DNA of 49,555 bases from Collimonas silvisoli (lineage in GTDB: Bacteria > Pseudomonadota > Gammaproteobacteria > Burkholderiales > Burkholderiaceae_D): the NCBI RefSeq assembly GCF_018305005.1, contig NZ_JAGQEG010000038.1:1-49555 (forward strand), given 5' to 3'. The position numbers were made by a program, and so were the translations under genes. The notes beneath the pieces were generated by a model. The model saw nothing but the letters and a program-made list of their open reading frames with translations. It was not told the origin of the DNA and did no database searches. Position 1 is the first letter of the stretch. Each line of letters opens with the position of its first letter. Positions 9,201 to 18,009 of this stretch are shown piece by piece.

Positions 9201-9359
9201 GCCGGGCAAATCGGCATTCACCGAAATGGTCGGGATATCGACTTGAGGAACGCCGGCAATCGGCAATTGCGTATAACTGGCGACGCCAATGAACATCAGC
9301 CCCAGCATCAGCAAGAATGTCGCTACCGGGCGCCGGATAAACCATGCGGAAAGGTTCAA
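6276..9359 (-). CDS. RND multidrug efflux permease (HAE1/MdtB-MdtC type)
   Basis: At 1027 residues it has the normal RND inner-membrane pump length. It begins MNLSAWFIRRPVATFLLMLGL, has GFVVDDAIVMLENILRH in TM4 (the proton-relay Asp pair) and LIGIVKKNGIMMVDVAI in TM10 (relay Lys), and two large periplasmic loops. These mark a proton-driven exporter of drugs, dyes or detergents from periplasm and inner leaflet, working as a trimer with an adaptor and an outer-membrane channel. It follows its adaptor gene by 4 bp and starts with TTG, suggesting coupled, lowered translation. No TolC-type gene lies in the window, so a channel must be supplied elsewhere. MdtB/MdtC-like loop wording is closer than AcrB. 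Confidence 0.93.
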   Translation of the reverse strand: MNLSAWFIRRPVATFLLMLGLMFIGVASYTQLPIAGVPQVDIPTISVNADLPGASAETVASSITSPLERALAILPGVTSLTSTSSLGASSISVQFDLARGVDAAALDVQSAINAALGDLPKNLPHPPTFEKKNPSDALLMTIAVYADNMPIGQVDDYVENFLTPEIARVRGVGAIDYHGRQKPAVRIQMDPNRVATMGLTMEDVRQRIVEATANSPKGTLSGTRQSITLDTNDQLSEAAQYGAVALASRNGATVKVRDAGVVVTSVEDVKQSAWLGQHQAVLIDVHKQIGFNVNATVAKIKEVLPTLERNLPPSLHLVLLGDRTQTIRSSVSDVQFTLILTCLLVVFVVYLFLGSVRATLIPAIVIPLSLFGTMAAMYGLGYTLDNVSLMALTISIGFVVDDAIVMLENILRHVEEGMDPQEAAFRGSREIGFTIFSMTISLVAVFIPLLFMGGVVGRLFREFADTAAIAILISGVVSLTLTPVLCARFLSVQSVHRGWFHQRCESTLERMRQGYARGLRLVLRHQRITLGVMLATLVVTLGIYVYIPKGFFPQQDNGLIAGVTEASPDISYSAMLRQMQSLANVVRQDQDIQNVYFWIEGDPSLNVGRLLIDLKPFEQRRASVYEVIDRINKRVKNIPEITLHMQARQDLQIGARVSKTQFQYTLRDANLAELQLWTPRMLAALRTIPQIRDVEGDTEPTAPRLQIALDREAMARLGVSTQAVDDTLYDAFGQRQVASFYTQVHVYRVILEVAPRFQLDESALARIYVPSKSGVPVLLSAISKFEHSAAPLTVNHDGQFPAATLSFNLAPGQALGDAIDAINAKERSIAKPAGLTSIFAGSAQAFQESLANQPFLILAALLAIFIVLGMLYESVIHPITIMSTLPSAGIGGLLALILLHYDFSLVALIGVMLLIGIVKKNGIMMVDVAIVEEAGGLAPEEAIYRACLLRFRPIMMTTMVALLGALPLALGTGAGSELRRPLGIAMVGGLLLSQVLTLYTTPVVYLYMDRLVQRLRRKRTETPPEAI

Positions 9360-9363
9360 GATC

Positions 9364-10551
9364 TCAGTCCAGATGAGCGTGAAGTGCGGTATTTATCTCG
9401 GGCTTGGCTGACGACGCCGTCGTCACAGAATCCTTGACCTCGACTCGCGCGCCAGCCTGAAGCTGGAACTGTCCCTCCACGACGATCCGTTCGCCGCCAG
9501 CGAGTCCGGCAAGAATGACAGTGCGATTATCCGATACCGGGCCGGCCGTCACCTCTCTTGGTTCAGCCACATTTTTAGACGTCACCACATACACAAAAGG
9601 ATGTTGCGCTCCGGTCTGGATAGCCGTGGAGGGAACCGATACTGCATCCGGCAGTTCGTTCAACACTACACGCACCGCTGTGAACGCTCCTGGCCACAGA
9701 TTTTCCCGTGCATTCTTGAAGATCGCCTTGCAGCGGATGGTGCCGGTAGCGGCGTCGATCTGGCTCTCGATAAGAGTAAGTTCGCCTTCGTCCAGCACAT
9801 TTTTGCCGTCTTCCGCCAAGGCCATGACGTGTAAGGCCTGGCGCTCCTGCTGCTGGCGCAGAACTGGCAACAACACCTGAGGCAGCGAGAAGACCACGGC
9901 AATCGGCTGAATCTGGCTAACCACCACCAATCCGTTGGTATCGTTAGCGTGCACCAGATTGCCGGCGTCCACCAGCCTGGCGCCCAGACGTCCATCGATA
10001 GGGGTGCGGATCGTGGTGTAGCCCAGTTGTAGCTGAGCCATGTCGATTTGTGCTTGATCGCCGCTGAGGGTGGCGCGCTGTTGTTCGAGCAAGGCGCGTG
10101 TGGTGTCGAGAATTTGCGTGGTGCCGGAATCGCGCTGCGCCAGAAATTCGTAGCGCTCCAAATCATGTTTGGTGTTGGCGAATTGGGCGCTGTCTTTTTG
10201 CTTCTGGGCCTGGGCGGCGCGCAGTTGGACTTCAAAAGGCTGCCGATCGAGTTCGATCAGAATCTCCCCACGTTTGACTTTCGTGCCTTCCTGGAACAGC
10301 ACCTTGTTGATTTGAGCATCAACCCGCGCATGCACTACAACGGTATTCAGCGCCTGGACCGTGGCCGCGCTGTCCAGATAACTACGCACGTTTTTGCGCT
10401 CTGCCAGCACAACTTTGACCGGCACTGCTTTTTCCGCGTCAGCGGTTTTCTTGCCGCTCTGGCCAAACAAGCCCAATTGGGTGCCGGCGATGTATAAAGC
10501 TGCTACTGCGGCTGCTACGCCGGCCAGCCACCATGATTTTGCCGATTTCAT
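9364..10551 (-). CDS. RND efflux periplasmic adaptor (membrane fusion protein, MdtA-like)
   Basis: A 395-residue protein with an N-terminal membrane anchor (WWLAGVAAAVAALYIAG), a first lipoyl half-motif (VVVHARVDAQINKVLFQEGTKVKRGEILIELD), a coiled-coil hairpin rich in Gln/Ala (about 105-165), the second lipoyl half (YTTIRTPIDGRLGARLVDAGNLVHAND) and a beta-barrel plus membrane-proximal domain (PGAFTAVRVVL...VPSTAIQTG...VFVYVV-like). It links the pump to the outer-membrane channel. It is the first gene of a two-gene operon. The 340-bp space upstream, shared with the divergent lipoprotein gene, shows no TetR or other regulator gene nearby. Confidence 0.92.
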   Translation of the reverse strand: MKSAKSWWLAGVAAAVAALYIAGTQLGLFGQSGKKTADAEKAVPVKVVLAERKNVRSYLDSAATVQALNTVVVHARVDAQINKVLFQEGTKVKRGEILIELDRQPFEVQLRAAQAQKQKDSAQFANTKHDLERYEFLAQRDSGTTQILDTTRALLEQQRATLSGDQAQIDMAQLQLGYTTIRTPIDGRLGARLVDAGNLVHANDTNGLVVVSQIQPIAVVFSLPQVLLPVLRQQQERQALHVMALAEDGKNVLDEGELTLIESQIDAATGTIRCKAIFKNARENLWPGAFTAVRVVLNELPDAVSVPSTAIQTGAQHPFVYVVTSKNVAEPREVTAGPVSDNRTVILAGLAGGERIVVEGQFQLQAGARVEVKDSVTTASSAKPEINTALHAHLD

Positions 10552-10891
10552 GCTTTATCTTTTTGATCTAGAAGATGGGCGCGTATCCAGCGCGAACAGA
10601 GTCAAAGCGGCATCAAATACATTTGTACGAAAGGAAATATTCTCAACCCGGGTACACATGCACAACTCTGCGCGATTGCGAATCTATCAGTCAATACTTA
10701 GCAATAACTTAGCCTCTTGCGTCTGTTGCTGCGCGGCTGCACGCAAGCATTCATTGTAATGATCCAGTCACAAAACAAGCCGATATTTCTGCGTACTAAC
10801 GGGGCCGCATAAACGTTGCGACAGAGTCGCAGCGCATAGTCCCCGGGATAGGAAAACCGCAAACTCTCGATTGTTATCGGAAAATCAAAAC
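10552..10891. other. Divergent intergenic region, RND operon / lipoprotein
   Basis: Contains the start regions of both divergent genes. No coding frame, strong inverted repeat or clear promoter could be picked out by eye. Confidence 0.5.
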
Positions 10892-12019
10892 ATGATGAAG
10901 ATCTTGCAAATAAACTCCGTTCTTATCATTGCAGCCAGCTTGTCGCTGGCGGCCTGCGGCGGCAGCAGCGGAGATAATTCGCTGGCGCCGGCAACCACGT
11001 CGGCTCAGCCGCCGGTGGCAAATACCGCAACCGCAAGCGGTTACTCGCTTTCTGTATTTGCCAAAGCTCCCACTACCACTAGCAAGCCGGATTCCATTAT
11101 CCAATTTGGCGGCAGTGTATACATTGCTTATCAAAATGCAGGCGAGGTCAAGGATGGATCGGTTCCGGGCATTAGCAACGCTATCGTTCAATATGATTTG
11201 AAGGGCAACCCGATCAAGACGTATACGGCTCCGGGGCATGTTGATGGCTTGTTAGGGCGTAAGGACACGAATGCTCTATGGGTTTTGGCAAACGAAGACG
11301 GAAACCCGCTGCTAACCATTATTGATCTGGCGTCCGGGGCACAGAAGACGTATTCTGCAACTGTCAATCCGACCGCGCATGGCGGCGGTTTCGACGACAT
11401 GCAGCTTATCAACGGCGTGGTCTACGTGAGCGCCTCCGCCCCTGCCACCGCGGGCACGCCGGCGCCAACCGTGGTTGCACTTACCCTGAATCCAAACGGC
11501 AGCACGTTTGACGTAGCTCCGGTGCTGGCAGGTAACGCCCAGGCAACTGACATTACGCCATCGGTTGGCGGCGCCACCAATCCCAATTACGGTAAGCTGG
11601 TGCCATTACTACTCTCCGATCCGGATTCGATGGAGACCGACCCATCGGGCAATCTTGTGCTGGACAGCCAGAGCGACGGAAAACTGGTTTTCATCAGCAA
11701 TCCAGGACCGGCGCAAACTGTCAGCGTATTGTCTTTGACACTGTATAACGACAAGGATGGTCCGACTGAACCGGTCGACGACACCCGCTTCGTTCCCGCT
11801 GCCGGAACCAACGGCAATACGTTCATGCTGTTTACCGATGCGTCAAATACGACCTATCGCGTAGACGCGCCGTTTAAACAAGGGGATGCGTATAGCGCCG
11901 GCCAAGGTCAAGTCATGCAGCTGGATAAAACTACTGGTCATCTGACGCCGGTGGTTGCCGGCATAGGCGTGGCGTCGGCGCTTCAGGATCCGCACGGCAT
12001 TGCGTTTATTACACCTTGA
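10892..12019 (+). CDS. Beta-propeller-like lipoprotein of unknown function
   Basis: A 375-residue protein starting MMKILQINSVLIIAASLSLAACGG; LAAC is a lipobox, so the mature protein is probably lipid-anchored outside the inner membrane. The start ATG 10892 gives a proper signal peptide; a TTG 21 bases upstream does not improve it. The mature part has repeating 'xxDxxGNPIKTY', 'NALWVLANEDGN', 'DPSGNLVLDSQSDGKLVFI' blades and ends in PHGIAFITP, the phrasing of NHL/SMP-30-like propellers. No catalytic residues could be assigned. It stands alone and converges on the PLD-like gene, with no clear terminator in the 72-bp gap. Confidence 0.65.
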   Translation: MMKILQINSVLIIAASLSLAACGGSSGDNSLAPATTSAQPPVANTATASGYSLSVFAKAPTTTSKPDSIIQFGGSVYIAYQNAGEVKDGSVPGISNAIVQYDLKGNPIKTYTAPGHVDGLLGRKDTNALWVLANEDGNPLLTIIDLASGAQKTYSATVNPTAHGGGFDDMQLINGVVYVSASAPATAGTPAPTVVALTLNPNGSTFDVAPVLAGNAQATDITPSVGGATNPNYGKLVPLLLSDPDSMETDPSGNLVLDSQSDGKLVFISNPGPAQTVSVLSLTLYNDKDGPTEPVDDTRFVPAAGTNGNTFMLFTDASNTTYRVDAPFKQGDAYSAGQGQVMQLDKTTGHLTPVVAGIGVASALQDPHGIAFITP

Positions 12020-12091
12020 TCACACCGTAATGTCGATCATCGATCTGGGATTGCTGCTCACTTCAATGCCAGATCGAGTTTCAGGAAAATC

Positions 12092-13912
12092 TCAGGCAAA
12101 CAACAAGCGATCAGTGCAATGGAAATCGCTGGGATTGAAATAAGGCTTGGCCCAGCCGTCAGTGGTAGATAAAAACCAGCCAGCGGCAAGCGCAGCCTGC
12201 TGTTTCGACGCAGGCACTTTGCCTTTCAATGGCGATGGTGCGCTCGCCATCCGATTGAGAAACTGGAAATGATCCACCAGCCCCACTGCCTCGATCGCGA
12301 ACACCGTTGCAACATCTCCGTCATAAATCGCCAGCAGGTTATCCCCGTTCGCCTGCTCGCCGCCCAAGGCAAGGTTGGATGAGCCGCAATAAACAACAGG
12401 ATCGTCGCCGTTGAAATCGCACACGACAAATTTGTGATGAATCTGGTGTCCAATGCCGCCGATCGACCGGACTTGGTCAAACGGTGGAGGGAGAACCGAT
12501 TTTCCTGGCTTTCCGGTCACCAGCACGCCGGTTTTCTTCCCTGGCGCATACAAGGAAATGCCACTGCTACTATCCGAAATCCCATAGCTGAAGATATTGT
12601 CATCGGCGTGCAAATTTTTCAGCGCCGTATAGACCGGGCTGGTGCCATTGTCGATCTCCATGACGGCGAACAATACGCTGGCCTCCTTGGTCGATTTCTT
12701 TCCTTCCTGCTGAATGCGGGTTGCAACATCGTCAAGAATTTTACTTGCGAATTGCGCCGTGTGAGGCGCGAACGTGATATCGGTTTGGGGCGATGTGCCC
12801 TGAGGGATCGAAAAGGTGGCAGAGGTAAATGGCGATTGCAGATAAGGCTTGAGCTGAATCCCGCCTTGCCATACGGCCTCGAATAGTTTGCCGTATTCTG
12901 CGGCTACGCTGGGATCATCGAAGACCAGCACATGGTTCGAGTTGACATAAAGGCCAGTGACAGAAAAATTGGTTGATCCGGTCAGCACCTTCAGCGCGCT
13001 TTCCGGCTTGAACGAAACGAACACCTTGTCATGGGCGAAACGCTTGAAATGACCACGCAAGATATCGGCGGGGCTCTTGGCGACGACTCTGAACTGGGCC
13101 TCGAATTCATCCTCTGGCGTCGGCTTTGCCGCAGAGTGATGCAGAGATGCATTATCCAGGATGATCCGCACCCGGCCCTGGCTTGCCAGCGCCAGCAGGA
13201 TCTTGCATATATCCGGTTCGTTAAGGTCATAAGCGAAGACGTCGAGATATTGCGAGGTGTCCTGCAACACTTCGTTCAGCAACTCAAAAATCCTGGCTCG
13301 GGCCGTCAGCCCAAGCCAGGCATACTCATCGGCAAAGGTGTACTGTGCTCCGGCGGCATTCGTCCCTGACACCTGTGCCGTATCAAACAGCAACTCGCCG
13401 GTCTTGGGCCGGATCGGCGCATCGATGCCGAAATGGTGAGTAAACGCCTGGGACTGCGTGTAGCCGCGCGTAAAACCGAGCTTGAATTTATTCTTTGCAA
13501 ACGACCCTACATAGACGCTGACCGCTACGCCAAGCGTCGTATCAAGTGCAATAAGCGACTGCTTGCTGTCAAAGTATCTTGGGAAGATCGTATAGGTGTA
13601 TTCTCCGAAAAACGGGTTTGTTCCCTGGTGAACCGAGCCCGGCACATGCAGCCAGCGGAATTTGTGTATGGGTGCATTAGCCGTTGAATTGGCCGGCTCG
13701 CCGGCAACCTGGGCATGCGCGCCTGGAGTTTCAAACTGGAGCGTGTTGTACAGGTAGTATGGCGCCTGGCCTTTTGGCTGACAGTGGATCGTGAAACCCG
13801 CCAGATTCTGGGCGCTTTTGGACTGGAGCAAGTTAAACGCCAACAAGGTTTTGCAATCCCCGACGTGGGCGGTGACGGACAACAACAGCGATTGGGCGGT
13901 GACAGACGTCAT
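12092..13912 (-). CDS. Phospholipase D-like domain protein
   Basis: A 606-residue protein with no signal peptide. A C-terminal HKD motif is complete: HHKFVVCD followed by YCGSSNLALGG (HxKx4D...GSxxN). An earlier motif, HDKVFVSF followed by LTGSTNFS, keeps His and Lys but not the Asp. Two HKD motifs from one chain normally build one active site, with phosphatidyl- or phosphodiester-transfer chemistry. The N-terminal ~200 residues are beta-rich and unassigned. The ATG 13912 has GGAGAAT in front. It could be a lipid hydrolase, a nuclease or an interbacterial effector; the lack of a secretion signal leaves this open. Confidence 0.8.
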   Translation of the reverse strand: MTSVTAQSLLLSVTAHVGDCKTLLAFNLLQSKSAQNLAGFTIHCQPKGQAPYYLYNTLQFETPGAHAQVAGEPANSTANAPIHKFRWLHVPGSVHQGTNPFFGEYTYTIFPRYFDSKQSLIALDTTLGVAVSVYVGSFAKNKFKLGFTRGYTQSQAFTHHFGIDAPIRPKTGELLFDTAQVSGTNAAGAQYTFADEYAWLGLTARARIFELLNEVLQDTSQYLDVFAYDLNEPDICKILLALASQGRVRIILDNASLHHSAAKPTPEDEFEAQFRVVAKSPADILRGHFKRFAHDKVFVSFKPESALKVLTGSTNFSVTGLYVNSNHVLVFDDPSVAAEYGKLFEAVWQGGIQLKPYLQSPFTSATFSIPQGTSPQTDITFAPHTAQFASKILDDVATRIQQEGKKSTKEASVLFAVMEIDNGTSPVYTALKNLHADDNIFSYGISDSSSGISLYAPGKKTGVLVTGKPGKSVLPPPFDQVRSIGGIGHQIHHKFVVCDFNGDDPVVYCGSSNLALGGEQANGDNLLAIYDGDVATVFAIEAVGLVDHFQFLNRMASAPSPLKGKVPASKQQAALAAGWFLSTTDGWAKPYFNPSDFHCTDRLLFA

Positions 13913-14098
13913 TGCTATTCTCCAAATTCAGTTAAGCACCTAATGGCTCGATGCGCTGATACTTGAAGCGCAATATCTGCTACAGAATGCGCTTCTGCGT
14001 GATGCGCCCAGCCCGGCTGACGGGGAATTGCAAAAATATTAGCGAGGAAATATTACGCAGCCATGACTTAAGGGATTGAAAATTGATTAACCCTGATA

Positions 14099-14279
14099 TG
14101 GTGCGGCTAGCCATGCGTGAGCGCAGTGATCTGCCCCGGATATTGAGCGACAGGGCCGAGCTGCAATGTTGGGCAGCAGTGGTTAGGTCACCGATGTCGC
14201 GGCGATCTTGTATCTGGTATCGGACGCCAGCCGCTTTGTCAGCGGCAATGAGCTGGTGATTGATGCGGGATATGGCAGG
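14099..14279 (+). pseudogene. 3' fragment of the SDR gene (second copy)
   Basis: About 180 bp closely repeats the 3' end of the SDR gene (5119-5306), including GCCATGCGTGAGCGC and GGTGATTGATGC, with small deletions that destroy the frame. It ends at TATGGCAGG, the same sequence at which the GNAT-side duplicate (6018) begins. Immediately behind it lies one copy of an 18-bp direct repeat and the stress cassette. Confidence 0.75.
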
Positions 14280-14292
14280 CATCATGTCAGCT
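14275..14292. repeat. 18-bp direct repeat, left copy
   Basis: GCAGGCATCATGTCAGCT occurs here and again at 19050-19067 in the same orientation, enclosing the hfq-grpE-dnaK-hsp20 cassette. It overlaps the end of the SDR fragment by a few bases. Confidence 0.8.
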
Positions 14293-14383
14293 AAGCTCCA
14301 TACCTTGGCTCTAGAGAACGAGAACGTTGCTGAAATTTCCTACTGGGGTACACTAGTAGTCTCCATAAATATCGAGAACTGCC

Positions 14384-14626
14384 GTGAACAACAAGGGACA
14401 AATGTTACAAGACCTATTTCTAAATACTTTGCGCAAGGAGCGCGTTCCAGTGTCGATGTTTCTGGTCAACGGCATCAAGCTGCAAGGCCATATCGAATCG
14501 TTCGACCAGTATGTCGTCATGCTTCGCAGCACAAATATCCAGTTGGTATACAAGCATGCGATCTCAACGGTGGTTCCTTCCCGCGACATCAAGTGGGCTG
14601 ATGACGTAGAAAAAAATAACCTTTAA
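14384..14626 (+). CDS. hfq: Hfq paralogue (Sm-like RNA chaperone)
   Basis: An 80-residue protein with the full Hfq core: [20 protein letters not shown], Sm1 ([21 protein letters not shown]) and Sm2 ([12 protein letters not shown]) with the proximal-face YKH. Hfq forms a hexamer that pairs sRNAs with mRNAs. The GTG at 14384 is chosen because the N-terminus then aligns with the usual MSNKGQ. The Sm1-Sm2 linker is unusual (RSTNIQ) and the tail is short and acidic ([15 protein letters not shown]). It is not in the usual der-hfq-hflX setting, so it is likely a second hfq. It leads a stress cassette with grpE 115 bp downstream. TTGCTG (14327) and TACACT (14349) with a 16-bp spacer could be its promoter (weak). 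Confidence 0.93.
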   Translation: MNNKGQMLQDLFLNTLRKERVPVSMFLVNGIKLQGHIESFDQYVVMLRSTNIQLVYKHAISTVVPSRDIKWADDVEKNNL

Positions 14627-14741
14627 CCTTTGGTAGGAATTGCTTGCGGCTGATCTGCTGCTGATCTTGATTGCCGGTATTTGCCTTACGCGCAACCGTT
14701 CTCGTTCCTGACAACACCTGGGGGACAAAGGAGAATGTTCC

Positions 14742-15383
14742 ATGCAAAATCAGGAAAATCGTCAAGAGAAAAAACAAGAGGGCGCATCCGAAGCTCTTGA
14801 TCGCGAATCAACAACGCCACCGTTGCAAGCGGGCGCCTCAGAAAACCAACCGCCAGCGCCGGATAAAGAGGCGCCTGTCTCTGAGCCTGTCTCAACGCCG
14901 GCTGAACCCGGTGTTGAGGAGAAGCTTGCCATGTCAGAGGCAAAACTCGCCGAGTTGCAGAATGACTATCTGCGCGCCAGAGCCGAATTGGAAAATGTGC
15001 GCCGCCGCGTGCAGGAAGAGATTGCGCGCGCCCACAAATATGCCATTGAAGGTTTCGCCAAAAGCTTGACGCCCGTCAAGGACAGCCTGGAAACCGCGCT
15101 AAAGATAGAAACGCCATCCGTTGAATCCTTGATGGAAGGCGTCGAGATCACATTGAAGCAACTCAATTCAGCCTTTGAACAAAACAAATTGACGGAAATT
15201 AATCCTATGCCCGGCGAGACGCTCGACCCAGCCAAGCATGAGGCGATTTCAATGATCCCAGCCGATCAGAATGCCAATACTATCGTCACTGTGCTGCAAA
15301 AGGGATACATGATTTCCGACCGGCTATTGCGTCCTGCATTGGTGACGGTGGCGAAAGAAAAACCAAGCAGCGGCAAGGCTTGA
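14742..15383 (+). CDS. grpE: GrpE, nucleotide exchange factor of DnaK
   Basis: A 213-residue protein. The first ~65 residues are Glu/Pro/Gln-rich and disordered; then comes the long coiled-coil (AKLAELQNDYLRARAELENVRRRVQEEI), the four-helix part (YAIEGFAKSLTPVKDSLETAL) and the beta-wing domain (NPMPGETLDPAKHEAISMI...TIVTVLQKGYMISDRLLRPALVTVAK), all characteristic of GrpE. It releases ADP from DnaK. AAAGGAG lies 9 bases before the ATG. It is followed by dnaK after 106 bp, but no dnaJ or hrcA is present, so this looks like an extra grpE-dnaK set rather than the core heat-shock locus. Confidence 0.95.
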   Translation: MQNQENRQEKKQEGASEALDRESTTPPLQAGASENQPPAPDKEAPVSEPVSTPAEPGVEEKLAMSEAKLAELQNDYLRARAELENVRRRVQEEIARAHKYAIEGFAKSLTPVKDSLETALKIETPSVESLMEGVEITLKQLNSAFEQNKLTEINPMPGETLDPAKHEAISMIPADQNANTIVTVLQKGYMISDRLLRPALVTVAKEKPSSGKA

Positions 15384-15406
15384 AAAGCGGTCGCCAGTTA
15401 ATATAT
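15379..15406 (+). promoter_or_regulatory. Possible sigma32-type promoter for dnaK
   Basis: CTTGAAA at 15379-15385 (overlapping the grpE stop) matches the heat-shock -35 consensus, followed after 13 bases by TAATATAT, which keeps only the ATAT part of the -10. The same layout with a better -10 precedes hsp20. Weak on its own. Confidence 0.35.
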
Positions 15407-15489
15407 TTGACTTAAGCACGTTGATTTAACCCCGTTGATTCAAGCCCGCCAAATTTTCGGTGCCGGAATGATTCGCGAAGGAGTTGGCT

Positions 15490-17415
15490 ATGAGCAAGAT
15501 GATTGGTATCGATCTCGGCACCACGAATTCCTGCGTTGCGATTATGGAAAGTGGCCAATCCAAGGTTTTGGAGAATTCGGAAGGAGCGCGCACCACTCCC
15601 TCCATAGTCGGTTATCAGGATGACGGCGAGATTCTGGTCGGCGCGCCGGCCAAGAGGCAAGCCATCACCAATCCAAAGAACACCCTGTATGCCGTCAAGC
15701 GGCTTATCGGTCGTAAGTTCGAAGAAAAGGAAGTGCAGAAGGACATTCATCTGATGCCGTATCAGATCATCAAGGCAGACAACGGCGATGCGTGGATTGA
15801 GGTGCGCGGCACAAAACTGGCGCCGCCGCAAATTTCCGCGGAAGTCTTGCGCAAGATGAAAAAAACGGCTGAAGACTACCTCGGCGCTGAGGTGACCGAG
15901 GCAGTGATCACGGTCCCGGCGTATTTCAATGACTCTCAGCGCCAGGCGACCAAGGATGCGGGACGTATCGCCGGCCTGGATGTGAAACGCATCATCAATG
16001 AGCCGACCGCGGCCGCGCTGGCGTTCGGCCTGGATAAATCCGGCAAGGCCGATCGCAAAATCGCCGTGTACGATCTGGGCGGCGGCACGTTCGATATTTC
16101 AATCATCGAAATTGCCGATGTCGAAGGCGAGAAGCAGTTCGAAGTATTGTCCACCAATGGCGACACCTTTCTCGGCGGCGAAGATTTCGATCAGCGCATC
16201 ATCGATTACATCATCGACGAGTTCAAGAAAATCAACGGTATCGATTTGAGCAAGGATGCGATTGCACTGCAGCGCATCAAGAGCGCGGCTGAACGCGCCA
16301 AGATCGAGCTGTCGTCGACCCAGCAAACGGAAATCAATGAGCCGTACATTGCCATGGCAAATGGCGCTCCGTTGCATATGAATTTGAAGATCACGCGCGC
16401 AAAGCTGGAATCGCTGGTGGAGGAGCTGATTCAAAAAACCATCGAGCCTTGCCGTATCGCGCTCAAGGATGCAGACGTCGATCTTAGCAAGATAGACGAC
16501 GTCATTCTGGTCGGCGGCATGACCCGCATGCCGAAAGTACAGGAGACGGTCAAGGAGATCTTCGGCCGCGAGCCGCGTAAAGACGTCAATCCAGATGAGG
16601 CCGTCGCCGTCGGCGCCGCGATCCAGGGATCGGTGCTATCCGGCGAACGCACCGATTTGCTGCTGATGGATGTGACCCCGCTGTCGCTAGGCATCGAAAC
16701 GCTGGGCGGCGTGATGAGCAAGATGATTCAAAAGAACACTACGATTCCGACCAAATTCAGCCAAGTGTTTTCCACTGCCGACGACAACCAGCCGGCGGTA
16801 ACGATCAAGATATATCAGGGGGAGCGCGAGATAGTGGCCGGCAACAAGCTGCTGGGCGAATTCAATCTTGAAGGCATTCCGCCGTCACCGCGCGGCATGC
16901 CGCAGATAGAAGTGACCTTCGACATCGACGCCAACGGCATTTTGCATGTAAGCGCGAAGGACAAGGCCACCGGCAAGGAAAACAAGATCACCATCAAGGC
17001 AAACTCCGGTCTGACCGAAGCGGAGATCCAGAAGATGGTGCGCGACGCCGCCGCCCATGCGGACGAAGACATGCGCGTGAAAGCGCTGACCGAGAGCCGC
17101 AATCATGGCGATGCGCTAGTGCATGCTACGCGCAAGTCCTTGCTTGAATATGGCGACAAGCTGGAGGCCGGCGAAAAGACAGGCATCGAAACCGCCATCA
17201 AGGAACTGGAAGAGGCGTTGAAGGGTAATGACAAGTCGAGCATCGATGAGAAAATCGCCGCGCTTTCAAGTTCGGCGCAAAAACTCGGCGAGAAGATGTA
17301 CGCAAATAGTCAGTCGCAAGAAGCTGCCGGGGCTGGCAACGCGGCGTCGAGCGATGCGCATCAACGGCAAGACGATGACGTAGTGGACGCTGACTTTAAA
17401 GAAGTGAAGAAATAA
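15490..17415 (+). CDS. dnaK: DnaK (Hsp70 chaperone)
   Basis: A full-length 641-residue Hsp70. Visible signatures are [14 protein letters not shown] (phosphate 1), [16 protein letters not shown] (phosphate 2), [17 protein letters not shown] (adenosine/hinge), the substrate-binding domain start [20 protein letters not shown], and the C-terminus [14 protein letters not shown]. It refolds client proteins in an ATP cycle with J-protein and GrpE. The ATG 15490 follows GAAGGAG by 7 bases; a TTG two codons earlier is inside the spacing region. No co-chaperone dnaJ is adjacent, so it must borrow a J-protein or use a specialised one. Confidence 0.97.
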   Translation: MSKMIGIDLGTTNSCVAIMESGQSKVLENSEGARTTPSIVGYQDDGEILVGAPAKRQAITNPKNTLYAVKRLIGRKFEEKEVQKDIHLMPYQIIKADNGDAWIEVRGTKLAPPQISAEVLRKMKKTAEDYLGAEVTEAVITVPAYFNDSQRQATKDAGRIAGLDVKRIINEPTAAALAFGLDKSGKADRKIAVYDLGGGTFDISIIEIADVEGEKQFEVLSTNGDTFLGGEDFDQRIIDYIIDEFKKINGIDLSKDAIALQRIKSAAERAKIELSSTQQTEINEPYIAMANGAPLHMNLKITRAKLESLVEELIQKTIEPCRIALKDADVDLSKIDDVILVGGMTRMPKVQETVKEIFGREPRKDVNPDEAVAVGAAIQGSVLSGERTDLLLMDVTPLSLGIETLGGVMSKMIQKNTTIPTKFSQVFSTADDNQPAVTIKIYQGEREIVAGNKLLGEFNLEGIPPSPRGMPQIEVTFDIDANGILHVSAKDKATGKENKITIKANSGLTEAEIQKMVRDAAAHADEDMRVKALTESRNHGDALVHATRKSLLEYGDKLEAGEKTGIETAIKELEEALKGNDKSSIDEKIAALSSSAQKLGEKMYANSQSQEAAGAGNAASSDAHQRQDDDVVDADFKEVKK

Positions 17416-17500
17416 CACATCTCTACTTTTTGCAAGAAGCGCCAGCCAGAACGCGACGTGGAGCAAGCTGGCGGACAGATGTTCGTGGAGTATCGTTGCT

Positions 17501-17761
17501 GTGAGTACCAAAACACTTGCCGAGTTGCCGCGGAACGAACAGGATGATTTTGCAGCGGTGTGCGCTGAACATGGCTTGGAAACTGTTCAATTCCTCGTCT
17601 ATGTCGAAGAGTTATATCCAGTGGTAGGAGGCGGGTGTATTCAACGCCAGGCATATGTCGAGCGATCGTCGAACCAGGTGGCGCGAACATACCCGGCAGG
17701 TTTCGGAGCATCGTGGATCATAGCTTTCTCGGTGGATCTGGTCGAAGGTGAGTTTGACTGA
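17501..17761 (+). CDS. Small conserved-looking hypothetical protein of the stress cassette
   Basis: An 86-residue acidic protein beginning at GTG 17501 (MSTKTLAELPRNEQDDFAAV) with EELYPVVGGGCIQRQAYVER and a hydrophobic end (FGASWIIAFSVDLVEGEFD). I do not recognise a domain. The amino-acid texture is that of a folded cytoplasmic protein, with no signal or transmembrane segment. It lies 85 bp after dnaK on the same strand with no terminator between, so it is probably co-transcribed with it. Confidence 0.55.
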   Translation: MSTKTLAELPRNEQDDFAAVCAEHGLETVQFLVYVEELYPVVGGGCIQRQAYVERSSNQVARTYPAGFGASWIIAFSVDLVEGEFD

Positions 17762-17821
17762 CGTTCTACCTCATTCGCCTTGAGTGGCAAGATTGCTTTT
17801 GCATTCGTTGATCAAGACCTG

Positions 17822-17841
17822 AATTCCCTTGGGGAATTTTA
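17822..17841 (+). terminator. Weak hairpin after the dnaK-downstream gene
   Basis: AATTCCC, a 3-base loop and GGGAATT followed by TTAG. A 7-bp stem with a very short U run; at best a weak terminator or a 3' processing signal separating dnaK transcription from the downstream small gene. Confidence 0.3.
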
Positions 17842-18009
17842 GCCATTGCTGCCTTGTCAAAGCGGGTATTGAAAAAATGCGAAGTTTGCCTTAATCTTTT
17901 TACTCCCATCGCAACCGGCGGTGATTTCTACGCAGAATACGGGTTTTCCCGTGTTCGATGCAGATATGAAAATTGATGGTTTTACTACACATTTTTCAGG
18001 AGTGAAGAA

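Noticed and set aside
14329-14370. Sigma32 promoter in front of hfq
   Set aside because: A GCTGAAA and a TCTCCATAAA are present but 24 bases apart, too far for sigma32.
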